Positions 63,885-64,000 of a stretch of DNA of 64,000 nucleotides are shown piece after piece. A program made the position numbers and the translations under genes. Origin of the DNA: Paractinoplanes atraurantiacus (GTDB taxonomy: Bacteria; Actinomycetota; Actinomycetes; Mycobacteriales; Micromonosporaceae); the NCBI RefSeq assembly GCF_900215205.1, contig NZ_OBDY01000023.1, forward strand, positions 118,734-182,733, read 5' to 3'. Numbering within the stretch: position 1 is the first letter of the stretch; each line of letters opens with the position of its first letter. The notes below the pieces were generated by a model, which was given only the letters and a program-made list of their open reading frames with translations, did no database searches and was not told where the DNA came from.

Positions 63885-64000
63885 GCGTGGCCCAGGCGGC
63901 GCCTGACGGCAGCCGCGACACACCGACATCCAGCACCGGGATGCCGGCGCGCCGCGCCCGACGCCAGCCACCACCTGGACCTCGCCTCGCACTCGCTTGA
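63885..64000. other. Right-edge sequence with no assignable gene
   Basis: About 116 GC-rich bases follow the IS end. One frame stays open over this stretch, but it is also the shadow frame of the transposase and has no recognisable protein pattern. It may be the disrupted remains of the gene the IS entered. Confidence 0.4.

Noticed and set aside
1..64000. tRNA or rRNA genes, prophage or integrative element
   Set aside because: No cloverleaf-like or rRNA sequence, integrase, phage structural gene or att-like repeat was seen.

Overview
The window is high-GC DNA with dense genes, many GTG and TTG starts, short overlaps between neighbours and families typical of Actinobacteria (DHA2 efflux with TetR, Rpf with a c-di-AMP riboswitch, IdeR-type iron box, CsoR, PknB-type kinase, DUF3040). 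The frequent cgtacg words and the gene mix fit Micromonosporaceae such as Actinoplanes; the genus is an inference. I found no rRNA or tRNA gene, CRISPR array or prophage. It looks like ordinary chromosome with two small transposon intrusions.

Layout. 1-1.3 kb: end of a histidine kinase and its LuxR-type regulator. 0.99-3.4 kb: a PAP2 phosphatase, then the first copy of an unrecognised two-gene cassette. 3.4-7.3 kb: iron-siderophore ABC importer behind an IdeR box. 7.4-12.2 kb: MacB/FtsX-type ABC exporter with its own two-component system and a palindrome between them. 12.2-18.8 kb: DedA fused to a dead PAP2 domain, CopC, the second copy of the cassette, a SelW-like protein, a DHA2 efflux pump with TetR and a 37-bp operator, and Hsp20 with a CIRCE element. 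19-29.7 kb: oxidoreductases, LysR/YqeY, Rpf with riboswitch, XRE-cupin regulator, methyltransferase, TetR, GNAT, winged-helix protein, DUF3040.

29.8-37 kb is a cell-envelope block: GT2-GtrA and GT39 glycosyltransferases, DAHP synthase behind an aromatic leader-peptide attenuator, and an OmpR-type two-component system. The same 11-bp-spaced CTGTG direct repeat lies upstream of both glycosyltransferase genes and of the response regulator gene, so these probably form one regulon. 37-43.5 kb: small secreted proteins, a membrane-anchored glycosidase-like protein, TPR, Smr, GNAT and a multi-span M28 peptidase. 43.5-45.1 kb: a lone TnpB with a probable guide-RNA region.

45.3-49.8 kb: a SpoIIE-phosphatase response regulator, a CHASE3 kinase and a CheY-like regulator with overlapping ends, then an inositol-phosphatase-like gene. 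49.8-57.7 kb: two SDRs, a secreted peptidase-like protein, a spermidine-synthase-like membrane protein, a Ser/Thr kinase with an extracellular CBM2-like module, and an MFS exporter behind an 18-codon upstream ORF with competing RNA hairpins. 57.8-62.3 kb: a DUF3052-like protein, a RecQ-phosphoribosyltransferase fusion and a CsoR-CopZ copper cluster. 62.3-63.9 kb: a DDE insertion sequence; the last ~115 bases hold nothing I can assign.
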